Source: Frankiales bacterium
GTDB taxonomy: Bacteria; Actinomycetota; Actinomycetes; S36-B12; CAIYMF01
NCBI GenBank assembly: GCA_016125335.1
Contig: WGLY01000034.1
Coordinates: 1-53,980, forward strand
DNA: 53,980 nt
Reading direction: 5' to 3'
Part shown: positions 24,986 through 33,975 of the stretch, one piece after another
Layout: every line of letters starts with the position of its first letter
Numbering within the stretch: the stretch's first letter is position 1
Made by a program: the position numbers and the translations under genes
The notes under the pieces: generated by a model
Databases searched by the model: none
The model's input: the letters and a program-made list of their open reading frames with translations, nothing else
Told to the model about the DNA's origin: nothing

Positions 24986-25564
24986 GTGCCCGCAGCCAGC
25001 GTCGACCCCGTGGCGCTGAGGTTCGGCCGGCACGTGCTCGACCTGCCGGTCGACGGCGACCTGCCCGCGCTCGAGGCGGCGCTGGCGGATCCGGACGTCG
25101 CCCTGTGGAACCCCTCGGCCCATCGGCAGGCCGTCCCGGCGCACGAGCGGGCCCGCATGTGGCTCGCGGAGCGGTCCACGTGGGACGACGACCACGCCTC
25201 CTGGGTCGTGCGCGACGTCGACGGCACGCTCGTCGGCGCGGTCTCGGTCCACCACGTCGACCAGGTGATGGCGACCGGCGAGATCGGCTACTGGCTGGCG
25301 CCCCGCGGCCGCGGTCGCGGGCTGGGGCTGGCCGCGGTGCTGCTGGCCACCCGCTTCGCCTTCGACGTCCTCGGCCTGGCCCGGCTCGAGCTGTTCCACG
25401 CGGTCGAGAACGAGGCGTCGTGCCGGCTCGCCCTGCGCGCGGGCTACCTGCTGGAGGGCGTGGCGCGACAGAGCTTCGTCTACGGCGACGGCCTGCGCCA
25501 CGACGAGCACCTGCACGCGCGGCTGGCCGCCGACCCCGAGCCCGAGGTCGCCCTGCCGCAGTGA
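24986..25564 (+). CDS. RimJ/RimL-type GNAT N-acetyltransferase
   Basis: A 192-residue acetyltransferase. The order ALADPDVALWNPS, WVVRDVDGTLVGAVSVHHVD, ATGEIGYWLAPRGRGRGLGLAAVLLATRFAFDVLGLARLELFHAVENEASCRLALRAGYLLEGVAR is that of acetyltransf_3 enzymes; the R-G-R-G-R-G-L-G loop binds acetyl-CoA. Divergent promoter space with the SpoIIAA-like gene. Substrate unknown; these proteins act on ribosomal proteins, antibiotics or small amines in other species. Confidence 0.9.
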   Translation: MPAASVDPVALRFGRHVLDLPVDGDLPALEAALADPDVALWNPSAHRQAVPAHERARMWLAERSTWDDDHASWVVRDVDGTLVGAVSVHHVDQVMATGEIGYWLAPRGRGRGLGLAAVLLATRFAFDVLGLARLELFHAVENEASCRLALRAGYLLEGVARQSFVYGDGLRHDEHLHARLAADPEPEVALPQ

Positions 25565-25601
25565 GGCGGCAGGTCCGGGGGCGGAGCGGCGCGGCATCGG
25601 G

Positions 25602-25607
25602 TAGACA
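25602..25607 (+). promoter_or_regulatory. Possible -10 element of DLH gene (leaderless)
   Basis: TAGACA is followed by 7 bases and the ATG at 25615. The last base is A instead of T, so it is weaker than the other leaderless boxes. Confidence 0.4.
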
Positions 25608-25614
25608 GTGACTC

Positions 25615-26346
25615 ATGTGCCACGACGACGACAGCCGCCCGCCCAGCCCGCCCGTCGTCGGTGAGGTCGCGAGCCACCGGCTCCTGACGCTCACCGGAGC
25701 CGACGGGAACTCCTTCGCCGCCTACGAGGCGGTCCCCGCGAGCCCCAACGGGCGCAACGTGGTGATCCTTCCGGACGTGCGCGGCCTGCACCCCTACTAC
25801 GAGGCGCTGGCCGAGCGCTTCGCCGAGGCCGGCTTCCACGCGGTGGCGTTCGACTACTTCGGGCGCACGGCCGGCGTCGGCGAGCGGCCCGACGGGTTCG
25901 ACTGGCAGTCGGAGATCCCGAAGCTCACCCCGGCCACCGTCGGCTCCGACGTCGCCGCGACCGTCGCGCACGTCACCTCCCTCAACGAGGGGCCCACCTT
26001 CACGGTCGGCTTCTGCTTCGGCGGCAGCCACTCGTGGCGGCTCTCGGCGTCCGACCTCGGGCTCTCCGGCGTCATGGGCTTCTACGGCCGCCCCTCGATG
26101 CTCGAGGACGTCGAGGAGTCGTTCTCCACGCCGTTGCTGCTGCTCGTGGGCGGCGCCGACGCCGCCACCCCGCAGGAGGAGTTCCACGCACTCGACGACC
26201 GGCTGCGCGAGCGCGGCGTCGACCACGAGATGTACGTCTACGACGGCGCCCCGCACTCGTTCTTCGACCGGGCGTTCGCCGAGTGGAAGGACGCCTGCTC
26301 CGACGCCTGGACGCGCATCCTGGCGTTCACCGAGCGCCTGTCCTGA
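25615..26346 (+). CDS. Dienelactone hydrolase family protein (Cys nucleophile)
   Basis: A 243-residue alpha/beta hydrolase. The nucleophile motif is GFCFGGSHSW with Cys, the acid lies in LLLLVGGADAATP, and the His is in YDGAPHSFFDRAF, the complete Cys-Asp-His triad of the DLH family. It begins MCHDDDSRPP, as many actinobacterial members do. DLHs open dienelactones in chlorocatechol pathways, but most actinobacterial members have unknown substrates, and no aromatic ring-cleavage gene apart from hmgA and hpd is near. It overlaps the next gene by one base. Confidence 0.92.
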   Translation: MCHDDDSRPPSPPVVGEVASHRLLTLTGADGNSFAAYEAVPASPNGRNVVILPDVRGLHPYYEALAERFAEAGFHAVAFDYFGRTAGVGERPDGFDWQSEIPKLTPATVGSDVAATVAHVTSLNEGPTFTVGFCFGGSHSWRLSASDLGLSGVMGFYGRPSMLEDVEESFSTPLLLLVGGADAATPQEEFHALDDRLRERGVDHEMYVYDGAPHSFFDRAFAEWKDACSDAWTRILAFTERLS

Positions 26347-27047
26347 TGCCCTTCTTCGACGAGCTCCCGGAACCGCCCCCCGAGCCTGCCGGCAGCGGAC
26401 CTGTCTACCGCGACTGGCCGTGGGCGCAGCCGGAGCACTGGAACCCGGCGCCCGTGGCCGTCGGCGCGGTGGTCGGCCGCTCGGCCGACACCCTCGTCCG
26501 CCTCGACGTGCGCGACGCCTACCCCCGCGGCCTGGCCCTCGACGTGCGCGCGTGGCTGTCGCCCGACGGCGAGGGTCTCGAGGGCCTTCATCGCGGCTTC
26601 CACCCCCACCACCGTCGTGCCTTCGTCGACGACCTGCGGCTCGGGCTCCTGTGGCCGGACGGCACCCGGGTGGAGGCCGGCGAGCAGCAGGGCCCGGAGG
26701 CCGAGGTCGGTCCCGCACTCACGGCGGCCGGCGGAGGCGGGGGCGGCCTGACCTGGCGGTGGCACCTGTGGCTCTACCCGCTGCCGGCTCCCGGTCCGGT
26801 CACCGTCTACTGCGTCTGGGCCGGTCGTGGCATCGAGGAGACCGCCACCGGGCTCGACCTCGCCCCCGCGGTCGAGGCGGCGGTGCTCGCCGAGGAGCTC
26901 TGGCACCTGCCGACCGTCGAGGAGGCGCCGCCGGAGGGCGGCTGGTTCGCGTATGCGCCCATCGGGTCCTACAGCTCCTTCCCGGCGCAGGTGCCCGAGC
27001 CGGAGGGTTCAGGGGACGCTGCGGATGCGGGTGACGAGGACGGCTGA
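26346..27047 (+). CDS. Conserved hypothetical protein coupled to DLH gene
   Basis: A 233-residue actinobacterial protein of unknown function. It begins MPFFDELPEPPPEP and has two blocks I have seen in other unannotated actinobacterial proteins: the LRLGLLWPDGTRVEAGEQ region around residue 100 and the WLYPLPAPGPVTVYCVWAGRGIEET region around 150. Beta-strand-rich, no signal peptide. The ATG overlaps the DLH stop by one base, so the two are cotranslated. Its last 13 codons overlap, on the opposite strand, the 3' end of the MFS gene; an acidic, low-complexity tail there may be non-essential. Confidence 0.75.
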   Translation: MPFFDELPEPPPEPAGSGPVYRDWPWAQPEHWNPAPVAVGAVVGRSADTLVRLDVRDAYPRGLALDVRAWLSPDGEGLEGLHRGFHPHHRRAFVDDLRLGLLWPDGTRVEAGEQQGPEAEVGPALTAAGGGGGGLTWRWHLWLYPLPAPGPVTVYCVWAGRGIEETATGLDLAPAVEAAVLAEELWHLPTVEEAPPEGGWFAYAPIGSYSSFPAQVPEPEGSGDAADAGDEDG

Positions 27048-28262
27048 GAGCAGCGTGATCACGGCGGTGAGCACGTAGAGCCCGGTGTAGCCGGTGGCGC
27101 CCGTGACGATCGGCGCGGCGATCACCGGGGCGAGCACCTGCGGCGCGCTGTTGGCGATGTTGATGACGCCGAGGTCGCGGCCGCGGTCGACGGCGCGCGG
27201 CAGCACCTGCGTCACCAGCGCCTGGTCGACCGCGAGGTACATGCCGTAGCCGAGGCCGAGCACGAGCGCGGCCACCATCGCCCACGTGAACACCGGTGCG
27301 ACGGCGAGGATCAGCGCCGCCACGGCCATCACGGCCGTGGCGCCGATGACGTAGACCTTGCGCCGCCCGCTGCGGTCGGAGAGCCGGCCGAACAGCACCG
27401 CGGTGAGGATCGTGCCGACGGCGTAGAGCGCGATGAGCACGGTCTGGCCCTGCTCGGGGTCGGCGTAGTGCACGGCGTCCTTCAGCCAGTACAGGAGGTA
27501 GAGCGTCGCCATCGCGTTGCCCAGCATCATGAGGAACCGCGTGATCCACGCCCACGCGAAGTCCGGGTAGAGCCGCGGCGACACCCAGAACCCGCTCAGC
27601 CACGCGGAGAGCACGAACGGCGGCCGCTCGGACGCCGGGAGCGCGGCGTCGCGCGTGCGGAGCACGAACGGCAGCACGAGGAGCACGAGGAGCACCGCGG
27701 TGAGCACGAGACCCCCGTCGAGGTCCAGCACGACGAACGACACGAGGGCGACGCCGAGCACGATGCCCACGGTCTGCGCCAGCCCGATCCAGCCCGAGAC
27801 GAGCCCACGCTGCACTACGGGCACCTGGTCCGGCACGGTCGCCGTGAGGCCGGCGTAGGACGCGTTGATGGTCGCCTGGCACGCGAACCACACCAGGGCC
27901 AGCCCCACCACCGTGCTCTGCACGGTGAGGGCGAGGATCCCCAGGGCGCCGAGCACCGCGCCGTAGAGCACCCACGGCCGGCGCCGGCCCCAGCGGGAGG
28001 TGGTGCGGTCCGACAGGGCCCCGGCCAGCGGGTTGAACACGATCGAGGCGAACGCCCCGGCGCCGGTGATCCACGCCAGCGCCGTCTCCTTCGAGTGCGG
28101 CGCCGCCTGCTCGGCCAGCCGCGGCAGCAGGTTCTGGATCGGGGTGTAGAACGCCAGCATGATGCCGAGGTTGGCCAGCACCACGGCGGTGATGTAGCCG
28201 CGGCGCACCGGCGTCGTCGGCTCCTGGAGCGCCGCGGACGGCGCGGCCGGCACCGTGCTCAC
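27009..28262 (-). CDS. MFS transporter, SLC45/GPH-like sugar transporter
   Basis: A 417-residue integral membrane protein with about twelve hydrophobic helices. The loop SDRTTSRWGRRRPWVLYGA after helix 2-3 is the motif of the sugar-cation symporter-like (SLC45/GPH) branch, and GRLSDRSGRRKVYV is its repeat in the second half. The GTG at 28262 overlaps the stop of the beta-glucosidase gene by four bases, so transporter and enzyme are coupled. It probably imports a beta-glucoside such as cellobiose for the GH1 enzyme; the substrate is inferred from context. Confidence 0.9.
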   Translation of the reverse strand: MSTVPAAPSAALQEPTTPVRRGYITAVVLANLGIMLAFYTPIQNLLPRLAEQAAPHSKETALAWITGAGAFASIVFNPLAGALSDRTTSRWGRRRPWVLYGAVLGALGILALTVQSTVVGLALVWFACQATINASYAGLTATVPDQVPVVQRGLVSGWIGLAQTVGIVLGVALVSFVVLDLDGGLVLTAVLLVLLVLPFVLRTRDAALPASERPPFVLSAWLSGFWVSPRLYPDFAWAWITRFLMMLGNAMATLYLLYWLKDAVHYADPEQGQTVLIALYAVGTILTAVLFGRLSDRSGRRKVYVIGATAVMAVAALILAVAPVFTWAMVAALVLGLGYGMYLAVDQALVTQVLPRAVDRGRDLGVINIANSAPQVLAPVIAAPIVTGATGYTGLYVLTAVITLLSAVLVTRIRSVP

Positions 28263-29653
28263 GCGTCGGCCTCGAGGAACGCGCGGTACCAGGCGAACGA
28301 CGTCTTGGGGATGCGCCGCTGCGTCGGGTAGTCGGTGTAGACCAGCCCGAACCTCGGGCGGTAGCCCTCCGCCCACTCGAAGTTGTCCAGGAACGACCAG
28401 CAGAAGTAGCCGCGGACGTCGACGCCCTCGTCGATCGCCGCGCCGACGGCCCCGATGTGCGACCGGAGGTACTCGACCCGCCGCGGGTCGTCCACGACCG
28501 GCTCCTCGCCGTCGACGAGGACGTCGGGCACGGCGACGCCGTTCTCCGTCACCATCACCGGGGGCAGCAGCTCGCCGTACCGGTCGCGCTGCTGCACCAG
28601 GACGTCGCGCAGCCCGTCGGGCACGACCGGCCACCCCATGTCGGTCACCTCGTCGGACGGGTACTGCTTGAGCTCGAAGGGCAGCGGGTTGCCCTCGCCG
28701 GGCGCCGAGACGAGCGTGGGGTTGTAGTAGTTGATCCCGACGACGTCCAGCGGCGAGGACACCAGCGCCAGGTCGCCCTCGAGGACGCAGGAGCGGTCGA
28801 CGGCGATGCCCACCTGCTCCTCGTCCGGGTAGGTCCCCAGCAGGACGGGGTCCATGTACATCCGGTTCTGGATGGCGTCCATCGACACCGCCGCCCGCCG
28901 GTCGGCCTCGGAGCCGGACTCGGCGTGCACCGGCGACAGGTTGTGCGTGATGCCGATGCGCAGGTCGTGCGGCGAGGCGGCGCGCATCGCGCGCACCGCG
29001 AGGCCGTGGGCCAGCAGTAGGTGGTGGGTGGCCGTGAACGACTCGAACAGGAGGGTGCGACCCGGTGCGTGGGTGCCGAAGCCGTAGCCGAACGTGGCCG
29101 CCACCACCGGTTCGTTGAGCGTGATCCAGGTGTGCACGCGGTCGCCGAGGTTCTCCACCATCCACTCCGCGTGGTCGGCGAACCGCTCGGCGGTGTCCCT
29201 CGACAGCCATCCGCCCGCGTCCTCGGCCCACTGCGGCAGGTCCCAGTGGTAGAGCGTGGCGACGGGCGCGATGCCGCGCTCGAGCAGCGCGTCGACCAGC
29301 CGGTCGTAGAACGCGACGCCGCGCATCTCGACCGCGCCGTCCTCAGGCTCGATGCGCGGCCACGCGATCGAGAACCGGTAGGCGTTGACGCCCAGCCCGG
29401 CCATGAGGGCGACGTCCTCGGGCATCCGCGCGTAGTGGTCGCACGCGACGTCGCCGGTCTCGCCGTTCGCCGTCTTCCCCGGCGTGTGGCTGAACGTGTC
29501 CCAGATCGACGGGCCCCGGCCGTCGACGTCCACGGAGCCCTCGATCTGGTACGACGCGGTCGCCGTTCCCCAGAGGAAGTCCGGGGGGAAGGACGAGCGC
29601 CGCCGCCCGTCGGTGGTCGTCGCAGGGTCGCCCGGGTGCCACGCACGCTCCAT
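28259..29653 (-). CDS. GH1-family beta-glucosidase
   Basis: A 464-residue cytoplasmic glycosidase. The acid/base motif TLNEP (Glu181) and the nucleophile motif VTENG are both intact. Other family hallmarks: FPPDFLWGTATASYQIEGS, WDTFSHTPGKT, AYRFSIAWPRI, YHWDLPQWAED, VDVRGYFCWSFLDNFEWAEGYRPRFGLVYTDY. Start: the ATG at 29653 with a CAGGGT upstream is preferred to a GTG three codons earlier that lacks any site. Substrates would be cellobiose or aryl-beta-glucosides. First gene of a two-gene operon with the MFS transporter. Confidence 0.96.
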   Translation of the reverse strand: MERAWHPGDPATTTDGRRRSSFPPDFLWGTATASYQIEGSVDVDGRGPSIWDTFSHTPGKTANGETGDVACDHYARMPEDVALMAGLGVNAYRFSIAWPRIEPEDGAVEMRGVAFYDRLVDALLERGIAPVATLYHWDLPQWAEDAGGWLSRDTAERFADHAEWMVENLGDRVHTWITLNEPVVAATFGYGFGTHAPGRTLLFESFTATHHLLLAHGLAVRAMRAASPHDLRIGITHNLSPVHAESGSEADRRAAVSMDAIQNRMYMDPVLLGTYPDEEQVGIAVDRSCVLEGDLALVSSPLDVVGINYYNPTLVSAPGEGNPLPFELKQYPSDEVTDMGWPVVPDGLRDVLVQQRDRYGELLPPVMVTENGVAVPDVLVDGEEPVVDDPRRVEYLRSHIGAVGAAIDEGVDVRGYFCWSFLDNFEWAEGYRPRFGLVYTDYPTQRRIPKTSFAWYRAFLEADA

Positions 29654-29734
29654 GCGGGGCACCCTGCCACGACGCCGGGCGGTGTGGCAGGACGTCGCGC
29701 CACGTGGCGCGGGGTCGGACGAGGCGGGGTGGGC

Positions 29735-30454
29735 TCAGCCGGACCACGGCGGAGCCTGGCCGGGCCAGGCGGCCGGCACGCGGTCCGGCGGCGGCGCGGG
29801 CACGACGATCGTGCGGGCCGCCTTGTCGTGCAGGGCCTGACGCCAGGGGCGGTCCCAGAGCGGCCACAGGTAGTCGACGATGGCGAACAGGCCCTGGGTC
29901 AGGATGCTGCCGATCGCGTAGGTGCCCCAGCGCACGGTGGCCTGGAGCCAGGTGAGCGGCACGTCCTGCCGCAGCGGGCGGATCCGCAGGCGCAGCGCCC
30001 GCTTGCCGAGAGTGCGGCCCCAGACGACGTTCTGCGGCACCTGGTAGACGAAGCTCACCGCGAGCGTGAGCAGCGCGATCTGCACCGACACCGCGGTGAT
30101 CTCCGCCGACAGCTGCTGGAGCGCTGCGTCCGACGGGACGCCGCCGGCCGGGACGGACTCGGCGAAGCGCTGGGAGGCCGGCCAGATCAGCCACATCACG
30201 AACGGCAGCGTGAGCAGCGCCTCGAGGAACGCGTCGATGATCCGGGCCACCGCGCGCTGCGGCCAGGTGGCCAGCGGGATCGGCGCCACGCGCGGGTCGG
30301 CGGCCGGCGCAGGAGGCGGGGGCGCCGGCGGCGGCGCGGCGTCGCCGGGCTCGGTGGTGACCGACGTCGAGGCGCCCCAGCGCTGCCCGTCCCACCAGCG
30401 CACGTAGCCGCCGGAGGAGAAGGGGTCCGGGTACCAGCCGGGCTCCATCGACAC
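29735..30454 (-). CDS. DUF2510 plus RDD-family membrane protein
   Basis: A 239-residue protein. The first ~30 residues are a DUF2510 module (PGWYPDPFSSGGYVRWWDGQRWG), then a proline-rich linker (~35-55), then an RDD domain: QRAVARIIDAFLEAL with the Arg and Asp for which the family is named, FVMWLIWP, ALLTLAVSFVYQVPQNVVWGRTLGKRALRLRI and a last helix pair. RDD proteins are small membrane proteins with no settled function, some linked to ion transport. The GTG at 30454 is 6 bases after TAGGCT; an ATG two codons later is possible. Confidence 0.9.
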   Translation of the reverse strand: MSMEPGWYPDPFSSGGYVRWWDGQRWGASTSVTTEPGDAAPPPAPPPPAPAADPRVAPIPLATWPQRAVARIIDAFLEALLTLPFVMWLIWPASQRFAESVPAGGVPSDAALQQLSAEITAVSVQIALLTLAVSFVYQVPQNVVWGRTLGKRALRLRIRPLRQDVPLTWLQATVRWGTYAIGSILTQGLFAIVDYLWPLWDRPWRQALHDKAARTIVVPAPPPDRVPAAWPGQAPPWSG

Positions 30455-30460
30455 ACCCGG

Positions 30461-30466
30461 AGCCTA
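30461..30466 (-). promoter_or_regulatory. -10 element of RDD gene (leaderless)
   Basis: TAGGCT on the minus strand is followed by 6 bases and the GTG at 30454. Confidence 0.5.
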
Positions 30467-30521
30467 TGAGCCAGGGGCCACCGGAAGACGCACCGGCATG
30501 CCGGAAGGACGTCCGGCCGGA

Positions 30522-31310
30522 TCAGCTCGCTGCGGCGTAGAGCTCGTGCAGGGCGGCGGCGGCCGAGGTCCCCGGCTCCGGGGTCATGAACACGATCTGC
30601 TGGTCGTCGTCGGGCACCAGCAGGACGTCGCACGTGACGGGGACCGCCCCCAGGGTCGCGTGCGGGATGGTCTTGTGCCGTCGCCCGTGCGTGGTGGTTG
30701 GTTCGCTGGCCCAGAGCGCGTCGAACCACTGGCTGGCAGCCCGGAGCCCGGCGACCAGGCACTGCAGGGTGTCGTCGGCGGGGTAGCGGGTGGCCGCGGC
30801 CCGCAGCCGGGCGACCGCGACGTCGGCGAAGTCGTCCCCGGCGCTGCTCCAGGCCAGCCGGTCCCGGAAGAACCGGCGCGCGAGGTTGGTGCCGACGGTC
30901 AGGTCGGGCAGCAGCAGCCTGGCGTGGGCGTTGGCGGCGATGACCTCGTAGTCGGCCGCGGTCGCGATCACGGCTGCCGGGCCCACGCGGTCCAGGAGGT
31001 CGGCCACGTGGGGGCGCACGGTGCGTGGCACGACCCGGGCGATCGGGGGTTCGTGGCCGGCGAGCCGGAACAGCCGCGCGACGTCGGCTCCACCCAGCTC
31101 GAGCGCATCGCCGAGCGCCTGCAGCACGGGCGGCGACGGGCGCGCGCCTCGCGCCTGCTCGAGCCGCTTGTAGTAGTCCACCGAGATGTGCGCCCGCTCG
31201 GCGACCTCGTCGCGGCGCAGCCCCGGCGTCCGGCGTCGGCCGAGCGCCTGGGTCGCCGGCAGCGCGGTGCGCCGCCGGCGCAGGAACGAGGCCAGCGCCG
31301 CTCGCTCCAC
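30522..31310 (-). CDS. XRE-family regulator with MmyB-like ligand domain
   Basis: A 262-residue transcription factor. HTH region: LASFLRRRRTALPA, then RTPGLRRDEVAERAHISVDYYKRLEQARGARPSPPVLQALGDALEL. The C-terminal half is an MmyB-like ligand-binding domain (LLDRVGPAAVIATAADYEVIAANAHARLLL, PDLTVGTNLARRFFRDR, FADVAVARLRAAATRYPADD, LGAVPVTCDVLLVPDDDQQIVFMTPEPGT). GTG 31310 has GGGAGG at 5 bases and is the credible start. An in-frame ATG at 31379 would overlap the divergent SDR start and is rejected. As is usual for this family it sits divergently to an SDR oxidoreductase, probably its target. Confidence 0.92.
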   Translation of the reverse strand: MERAALASFLRRRRTALPATQALGRRRTPGLRRDEVAERAHISVDYYKRLEQARGARPSPPVLQALGDALELGGADVARLFRLAGHEPPIARVVPRTVRPHVADLLDRVGPAAVIATAADYEVIAANAHARLLLPDLTVGTNLARRFFRDRLAWSSAGDDFADVAVARLRAAATRYPADDTLQCLVAGLRAASQWFDALWASEPTTTHGRRHKTIPHATLGAVPVTCDVLLVPDDDQQIVFMTPEPGTSAAAALHELYAAAS

Positions 31311-31377
31311 CGTGGCCTCCCTGAGGGGGACTGACAGGGCCTGGTTCCCGAGGCCCCGCCCGACCAGGTTACGTGCC

Positions 31378-32097
31378 ATGAGCTCACCTCGTGTCCTCGT
31401 GACCGGCGGCACCAGCGGGATCGGCCTCCAGGCCGCCCGGCAGCTCAGCGGGCAGGGCTGGCAGGTGCTGGTCGGCGCGCGCGACCCCCACAAGGGCGAC
31501 CAGGTGGCTGCCGAGATCGGCGCCGAGGTCCTGTCACTCGACGTCACCAGCCGCGACAGCATCGACGCAGCGGCGGCCCGGGTCCCGCACCTCGACGCGC
31601 TGGTCAACAACGCGGGCATCTCCCTCGACATCGCCGACCTGATCACCGACACCGACGTCGAGGTCTTCCGCCGGACCTACGAGACCAACGTCTTCGGCGT
31701 CGTCGCCGTCACCAACGCCTTCCTCCCGGCGCTGCGGCGATCCGCACGAGGCCGCATCGTGAACGTCTCCAGCGGGACGGGGTCGTTGACCTGGAGCACC
31801 GGCCCCAACCCGCAGTTCGACCACCGCGCCGCCACGAGCGGGTCGGGCGCCGCCTACCGGTCGTCGAAGACGGCGCTCAACGCCCTCACGCTGTTCTACG
31901 CCCATGCGCTGGCGCCCGACCGGATCACGGTGAACGCGCTCGCGCCGGGGCTTCGGGCCACCCGGCTCAATGCGCGCGCCGCGGCCGGCGGCGACCCGGC
32001 CGAGGCCGCCGAGGCCGTCGTCCGGCTCGTCCAGCTGCCCGACGACGGGCCCAGCGGGAAGCTCTTCTCCTGGGACGGCAGCATCGTCCCCTGGTAG
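31378..32097 (+). CDS. SDR-family NAD(P)-dependent oxidoreductase
   Basis: A 239-residue classical short-chain dehydrogenase. Cofactor motif VLVTGGTSGIGLQAARQL, LDALVNNAGIS, the catalytic Ser in GRIVNVSSGTGSL, and the Tyr/Lys pair in AAYRSSKTALNALT. The Arg in LVGARDP suggests NADP preference. Substrate unknown. It is divergent from the XRE/MmyB-like regulator with only 67 bases between the two start codons, a common arrangement in which the regulator controls the SDR. Confidence 0.93.
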   Translation: MSSPRVLVTGGTSGIGLQAARQLSGQGWQVLVGARDPHKGDQVAAEIGAEVLSLDVTSRDSIDAAAARVPHLDALVNNAGISLDIADLITDTDVEVFRRTYETNVFGVVAVTNAFLPALRRSARGRIVNVSSGTGSLTWSTGPNPQFDHRAATSGSGAAYRSSKTALNALTLFYAHALAPDRITVNALAPGLRATRLNARAAAGGDPAEAAEAVVRLVQLPDDGPSGKLFSWDGSIVPW

Positions 32098-32125
32098 GCC
32101 CGGCGGACCGGACCGGCTCGGGGCG

Positions 32126-33337
<1,212 letters not shown>

Positions 33338-33347
33338 CTAGGCTCCA

Positions 33348-33374
33348 CTCGGCTGCACATTTCGTCCAGCCGAG
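33348..33374. promoter_or_regulatory. Inverted repeat in hpd-lrp intergenic region
   Basis: CTCGGCTG and CAGCCGAG are perfect 8-base arms separated by 11 bases, 20 bases before the regulator's ATG. A TAGGCT hexamer (33339-33344) just upstream could be the -10 of the regulator gene. The repeat is a candidate operator for the Lrp-type protein, or a leader hairpin. Confidence 0.45.
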
Positions 33375-33393
33375 CGACGAGGGAGTGGTCGAG

Positions 33394-33897
33394 ATGCCCG
33401 ATGCCGTGACCGTCGACTCGGTGGACGCGGCGATCCTGGACCTGTTCGCCGCGGAGCCGCGCATCGGCGTCCTCGAGGCGAGCCGCCGGCTCCGGCTGGC
33501 CCGGGGCACGGTGCAGGCCCGGCTCGACAAGCTCGCGGCGCGCGGCGTGGTCGTGGGGTGGGGCCCGCAGATCGACACGGTGTCGCTCGGCTTCCCCGTC
33601 ACCGCGTTCGTCACCCTCGAGATCGTGCAGTCCGGCCACGACGCCATCGGCGCCCGGCTCGCCTCGATCCCCGAGGTGCTCGAGGTGCACACCATCACCG
33701 GCAGCGGCGACCTGCTGTGCCGCGTCGTCGCGCGCTCGAACGCCGACCTCCAGCGCGTGATCGACCAGGTGGTCGCCACCGAGGGGATCGGCCGCACCTC
33801 CACGGTGATCGCCCTCGCCACGCAGGTGGGCCACCGGGTGCTCCCGCTGGTGAGGGCGGCCGCCGACGCCGCCGCGCAGCCGGTCGACGTCCGCTAG
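33394..33897 (+). CDS. Lrp/AsnC-family regulator (tyrosine catabolism)
   Basis: A 167-residue feast/famine regulator. The winged helix is SVDAAILDLFAAEPRIGVLEASRRLRLARGTVQARLDKLAARGVVVGWGPQID. The RAM/effector domain follows: FPVTAFVTLEIVQ, ARLASIPEVLEVHTITGSGDLLCRVVARSNADLQRVIDQVVATEGIGRTSTVIAL, with the G-x-G-D-x-L ligand loop. Start chosen at ATG 33394 with a GAGGGAG site; a GTG three codons earlier is possible. Because it is divergent from hpd, aromatic amino acids are the likely effectors. Confidence 0.93.
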   Translation: MPDAVTVDSVDAAILDLFAAEPRIGVLEASRRLRLARGTVQARLDKLAARGVVVGWGPQIDTVSLGFPVTAFVTLEIVQSGHDAIGARLASIPEVLEVHTITGSGDLLCRVVARSNADLQRVIDQVVATEGIGRTSTVIALATQVGHRVLPLVRAAADAAAQPVDVR

Positions 33898-33963
33898 CGG
33901 GACGCCGGGCGCCGCGGCACGCGCACCCACCGGTCGGACGACGACTCCGCGCCGCCGCGTCGG

Positions 33964-33969
33964 TACCGT
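33964..33969 (+). promoter_or_regulatory. -10 element of dacB-like gene (leaderless)
   Basis: TACCGT is followed by 6 bases and the ATG at 33976. Confidence 0.5.
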
Positions 33970-33975
33970 CCACGC

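Noticed and set aside
30522-31652. Longer XRE regulator starting at 31379 or upstream
   Set aside because: Those starts overlap the divergent SDR ATG or its coding sequence; GTG 31310 has GGGAGG at ideal distance and gives the normal domain start.
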